This document shows positions 61,493 to 64,000 of a stretch of 64,000 bases of DNA, one piece after another. Within the stretch, counting starts at the first letter, position 1, and every line of letters begins with the position of its first letter. The position numbers and the translations under genes are program-made. The stretch lies in assembly GCF_901709675.1 (NCBI RefSeq), contig NC_051089.1:17296008-17360007 (forward strand). Reading direction: 5' to 3'. The stretch comes from Syngnathus acus (Eukaryota; Chordata; Actinopteri; Syngnathiformes; Syngnathidae). The notes below the pieces were generated by a model, which saw nothing but the letters and a program-made list of their open reading frames with translations, had not been told where the DNA came from and searched no databases.

Positions 61493-61594
61493 TTGTCCGA
61501 CTGTGTCATGGGAGCCGTCTTGCAAAATGTCGCATCACGGACTGGCGCCGGAGATGAATTTTTCAAAGGGGCTGACAAAAATGTTCATGCGGTT

Positions 61595-61667
61595 TGTTTC
61601 CACCCGGTTTCGAACCGGGGACCTTTCGCGTGTTAGACGAACGTGATAACCACTACACTATGGAAAC
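61595..61667 (-). tRNA. tRNA-Val (AAC), type C
   Basis: 73 nt. Acceptor fully paired, loop CTAACAC, exact T arm, A box TAGTGTAGTGG. Plausibly functional. Confidence 0.87.
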
Positions 61668-61769
61668 TTGCCTGACTGCTGCATGACAGCCGTCTTGCAA
61701 AAAGTGGCATCACGGACTGGCCCCGGAGTCGAATTTTTTAAATGGGCTGACAAAAAGGTTCATACGACT

Positions 61770-61831
61770 TGTTTCCACGCGGGGACCTTTCGCGTGTGAG
61801 GCGAACGTGATAACCACTACACTATGGAAAC
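61770..61831 (-). pseudogene. tRNA-Val (CAC) pseudogene, type D, T arm deleted
   Basis: 62 nt. Third copy of the T-arm deletion. Confidence 0.85.
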
Positions 61832-61931
61832 GTGCTTGAATGTTGCATGAGAGCCGTCTTCCAAAAAGTGGCATCATGGACTGGCCACGGACACGAATAT
61901 TTCAAATGGGCTGACAAAATGATTCATACAG

Positions 61932-62382
61932 TGTCATGTCTCGTCCCCAGTTTTGTTAGATGTCTAGGTTGCCATGGTTTCTATTCGGGTTCTGTCATGC
62001 CTCGTCCCCAGTTTTGCTGTGTATAGGTTGTCATCGTTTCTGTGAGTCTGTGTGCTCGCCCCTCCCCTCTCCTCCCCTCCTGTGTGCCCATGATCAGTGT
62101 GATCATACTCACCTGCCTCTTGTTAACTGTGTTGTATTTAAGTTCTGTTTGTGTGCCACTCGATGTCGGAGCATTGCATGAGATGTGTGGACAATGCATG
62201 TGTCACTGCCACGAGGTTGTTTGGTTCCTGTCTTTTGTTTCACGTCTTTGGCGGTCAGTCCTATTGGTTTTGTTGTTTAGTCACGTTAGTTTGCCGGGTC
62301 TGTCTTTTTGAGTTTGCTACAATAAACCCTGGTCCAAGCTGCACTTTGTCGTCCTCGCTCCATCCACACTCCGTCCCTGACA
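61932..62382 (+). mobile_element. Solo LTR with TACAG target duplication
   Basis: 451 bp from 'TGTCATGTCTCG' to '...GTCCCTGACA', flanked by TACAG at 61,927-61,931 and 62,383-62,387. Contains 'CAATAAACCCTGGTCCAAGC'. It interrupts the spacer of the third type-E unit, so it post-dates the block duplication. Confidence 0.9.
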
Positions 62383-62389
62383 TACAGTT

Positions 62390-62463
62390 TGTTTCCACCC
62401 GGTTTAGAACTGGATACCTTTCGCATGTGGGGCGAACGCGATAACCACTACACTATGGGAAAC
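62390..62463 (-). pseudogene. tRNA-Val-like, type E, diverged
   Basis: 74 nt. Loop CCCACAT and T loop TTCTAAA as in the other E units. Its spacer holds the solo LTR. Confidence 0.75.
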
Positions 62464-62564
62464 TGCCTGATAGCCACCCGAGAGCCGTCTTTCAAAGAGC
62501 GGCATCCTGGACTGGCGCTGGAGACGACCTTTTCAAATGTGCTGACACAAAGGTACAGCCGGCT

Positions 62565-62637
62565 TGGTTCCAACTGGTTTCGAACCGAAGACCTTTCGCG
62601 TGTGAGGCGAACGCGATAACCACTACACTATGGACCC
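62565..62637 (-). tRNA. tRNA-Val-like (CAC), type F, better preserved
   Basis: 73 nt. Acceptor GGGTCCA/TGGAACC, normal T loop TTCGAAA, and anticodon stem TTCGC/GCGAA fully paired. It has fewer lesions than the other F units, so F may have begun as a working gene. Confidence 0.65.
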
Positions 62638-62694
62638 TTGCCTGACTGTATTACGGGAGCCTTCTTGCAAAAAGTAGCATCACGGACTGATGCC

Positions 62695-62730
62695 GAGCCG
62701 TTAGGCGAATGTGATAATTACACTGGAAAG
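62695..62730 (-). pseudogene. Truncated tRNA-Val-like fragment at array end
   Basis: 'TTAGGCGAATGTGATAATTA' followed by 'CACTGGAAAG' keeps only part of the 5' half of a unit. Confidence 0.6.
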
Positions 62731-62798
62731 CTCTTTGGTATGACAGTGTCATTATGTACCTTTACATGCTGGGTAGCTGCAACTCCCACTGGGCACTG

Positions 62799-62870
62799 AC
62801 CTTGTTAGTATAGTGGACAGAATCTCCGCCTGTCACGCGGAAGGCTGGGGTTCGAGTCCCTGATGGGGAG
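62799..62870 (+). tRNA. tRNA-Asp-like (GTC), diverged
   Basis: 72 nt on the plus strand, opposite to its neighbours. Anticodon stem TCCGC/GCGGA with loop CTGTCAC gives GTC. The acceptor (ACCTTGT against ATGGGGA) has a first-pair mismatch and wobbles, and the T stem TGGGG/CCCTG is weakened. Possibly a pseudogene. Confidence 0.6.
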
Positions 62871-62906
62871 AGCTATAGCCAGGAATAGCTTTAGGCGTGA
62901 GCGCGT

Positions 62907-63798
62907 GAGCGTCTCGACGGGAACACCACCTTATCGTGGTGAGGCACTTTGCGCGTCTCCATGACCCCTAGACTATGTCGGCCGGAGTCTCGCACTCCTG
63001 GCAGGGTCACCCAAGCTGTCGTTTTAAAGAGCTAAAATAGAGAGGAGCTGTAAACATAGTTATTTAGATTTTTTTATGAAAAGCCCATACAATTGTGTTA
63101 GTTGCATGTGTATTTGTGAAGTGAAGTCTCAACCAGCTCTGTGCAGTGTGCTCTCCAAACTCCAAATCTACCAACATCATAGTTCACTTCAATTCCGATG
63201 AGGTACCATTTCTGTTGCGAATATGGAGTAACAAATGAGCAAACTAATTAATTTATAATTTAGTTAATGGGGTGGAATTCTACTGCCTGCAGTTAACACA
63301 AACTGTCACACAAAAACCACTGCAGTTACATAACAACTCTGGTGCAAACACTGGTTAGCACGCTTTGGTAGACAGCATACCCAACACTGGTTCACATAAA
63401 CTAAGTAACACCACATCAGGGAATCGAACCCCGGTCTTCCGCGTGACAGGCGGAGATACTGTCCACTATACTAACGGGGAACACGTGTTACGCACAGGGT
63501 CTTTTGTGACTTGTCACTAGAACCGGCCGCGTAGTGGTAGGTTAAGAACCACCGATTTAGATGTTTCTGTTTAACAGATGTGCCAACATGATCTTTATTT
63601 ATATATGTAGCATTTTCACATGCGATTGAATTTGATAACCAGAAACATGAAAGGACAATCGATCAGCAAGATATTGCCACTGTGGCTTTAATTAAATTGA
63701 AATATTATAGGTGACTAAATGTGTAGTTGGAAATTAAATGTGTATAATATTAATACGTTTGTTAGATTGCAAACATTTGTCCCTGTTTTCTAGTAGTA
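62907..63798. repeat. Duplicated block, right copy
   Basis: Second copy of 57,424-58,355, same orientation, with a deletion near 63,518 (the 'AACCAAACAAAACATCCGAA' part is missing). It carries a decayed tRNA-Asp. Confidence 0.85.
63409..63480 (-). pseudogene. tRNA-Asp (GTC) pseudogene
   Basis: 72 nt. Anticodon arm and B box are intact, but the acceptor 3' strand (ATGTGGT) no longer pairs with TCCCCGT. Confidence 0.75.
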
Positions 63799-63801
63799 GT
63801 C

Positions 63802-64000
63802 AAGTCAAAGTCAAAGTCAAAGTCAGCTTTATTGTCAATCCCTTCATATGTCAAGACACACAAAGAAACCGAAATTCCGTTTCCTCCATCCCACGGTGAC
63901 GAGACATACAAGTAGGCGACACAAAACAAAAACAAGAAGGCACAAACCATAAATAATAAATAATAAATAAAATAAAATGAGCGATGAATAAAAACAGACC
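63802..64000 (-). pseudogene. 3' end of a Rex1/CR1-like LINE, cut by window edge
   Basis: AAAGTC repeats then 'CAGCTTTATTGTCAATCCCT' and 'CCATCCCACGGTGACGAGAC', the tail shared with the LINEs at 4.9 and 51.4 kb. The coding part, if present, lies beyond 64,000. Confidence 0.8.

Larger units (their letters stand above)
58798..62637 (-). repeat. Tandem tRNA-Val array with 1,033-bp higher-order repeat
   Basis: Nineteen tRNA-Val-like units, all on the minus strand, mostly 175 bp apart (164-175). Each unit has a spacer with 'GAGAGCCGTCTTGCAAAAAG' and 'CATCACGGACTGGC'. Unit types A-B-C-D-E-F recur in the same order: A at 58,798, 60,212 and 61,245; C at 59,354, 60,562 and 61,595; F at 59,862, 61,070 and 62,565. 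The second and third blocks are exactly 1,033 bp apart. One extra unit (60,037) lies after the first F. A hairpin insertion and a solo LTR interrupt the array. Confidence 0.95.

Noticed and set aside
59935-61557. Repeated plus-strand frames of about 60 codons (for example 59,935-60,117 and 61,143-61,325) that look like a tandem protein family
   Set aside because: They run antisense through tRNA-Val units and their spacers. Similarity is fully explained by the tandem DNA repeat; there is no shared start context or conserved domain.
58798-62637. CRISPR-like repeat array
   Set aside because: The regular spacing is about 175 bp, the repeated part includes complete tRNA cloverleaves, and the genome is eukaryotic.
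53820-64000. Upstream LARGE2 exon with the membrane anchor
   Set aside because: I looked on the minus strand for a short basic start followed by a hydrophobic stretch and a GT donor in the right phase, and found nothing convincing.

Overview
The window reads as nuclear DNA of a teleost fish, probably a percomorph. The evidence is one vertebrate-type split gene with GT/AG introns and a fish-typical repeat set: L2-like, RTE/Rex3-like and Rex1/CR1-like LINEs, tRNA-derived SINEs, hAT, Tc1 and Harbinger elements, and many microsatellites. The species cannot be fixed from the sequence alone.

The only host protein-coding gene I can support is a LARGE-family glycosyltransferase, best matched to LARGE2 (gyltl1b). 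It lies on the minus strand from 53,817 down to the stop at 15,242. Twelve coding exons join in frame into the C-terminal 620 residues, and both metal-binding D-x-D motifs are intact. About 136 N-terminal residues (cytosolic tail, membrane anchor, stem) are not visible and probably lie beyond the right edge.

The introns are inflated by mobile elements. The 7.4-kb intron holds a full-length LINE with an uninterrupted endonuclease-plus-RT reading frame (23.4-26.6 kb), an internal RTE fragment and a 200-bp tandem array. The 6.3-kb intron holds a Tc1-type element with an intact transposase (32.6-34.1 kb) and an endonuclease-only LINE derivative (34.8-36.8 kb). The last visible intron holds a hAT-type MITE with a clean 8-bp target duplication, itself invaded by a 3-kb RTE LINE with its own 10-bp duplication (46.1-49.6 kb), followed by an L2/solo-LTR/LINE nest (50.6-53.1 kb).

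The left 15 kb contains no host gene that I recognise. It holds an internally deleted hAT with a BED-finger remnant, a Harbinger-type MITE, LINE 3' fragments, SINE copies with clear target duplications, microsatellites and MITE pieces.

The right end (57.4-63.8 kb) is the most unusual region: a minus-strand tandem array of 19 tRNA-Val-like units spaced about 175 bp. It has higher-order structure: a six-unit block of 1,033 bp recurs three times. Anticodons AAC and CAC are interleaved, and some units have lost the T arm or changed the acceptor stem or anticodon. The array is bracketed by two copies of a roughly 0.9-kb block that each carry tRNA-Asp, and it is interrupted by a 193-bp near-perfect hairpin insertion and by a solo LTR.
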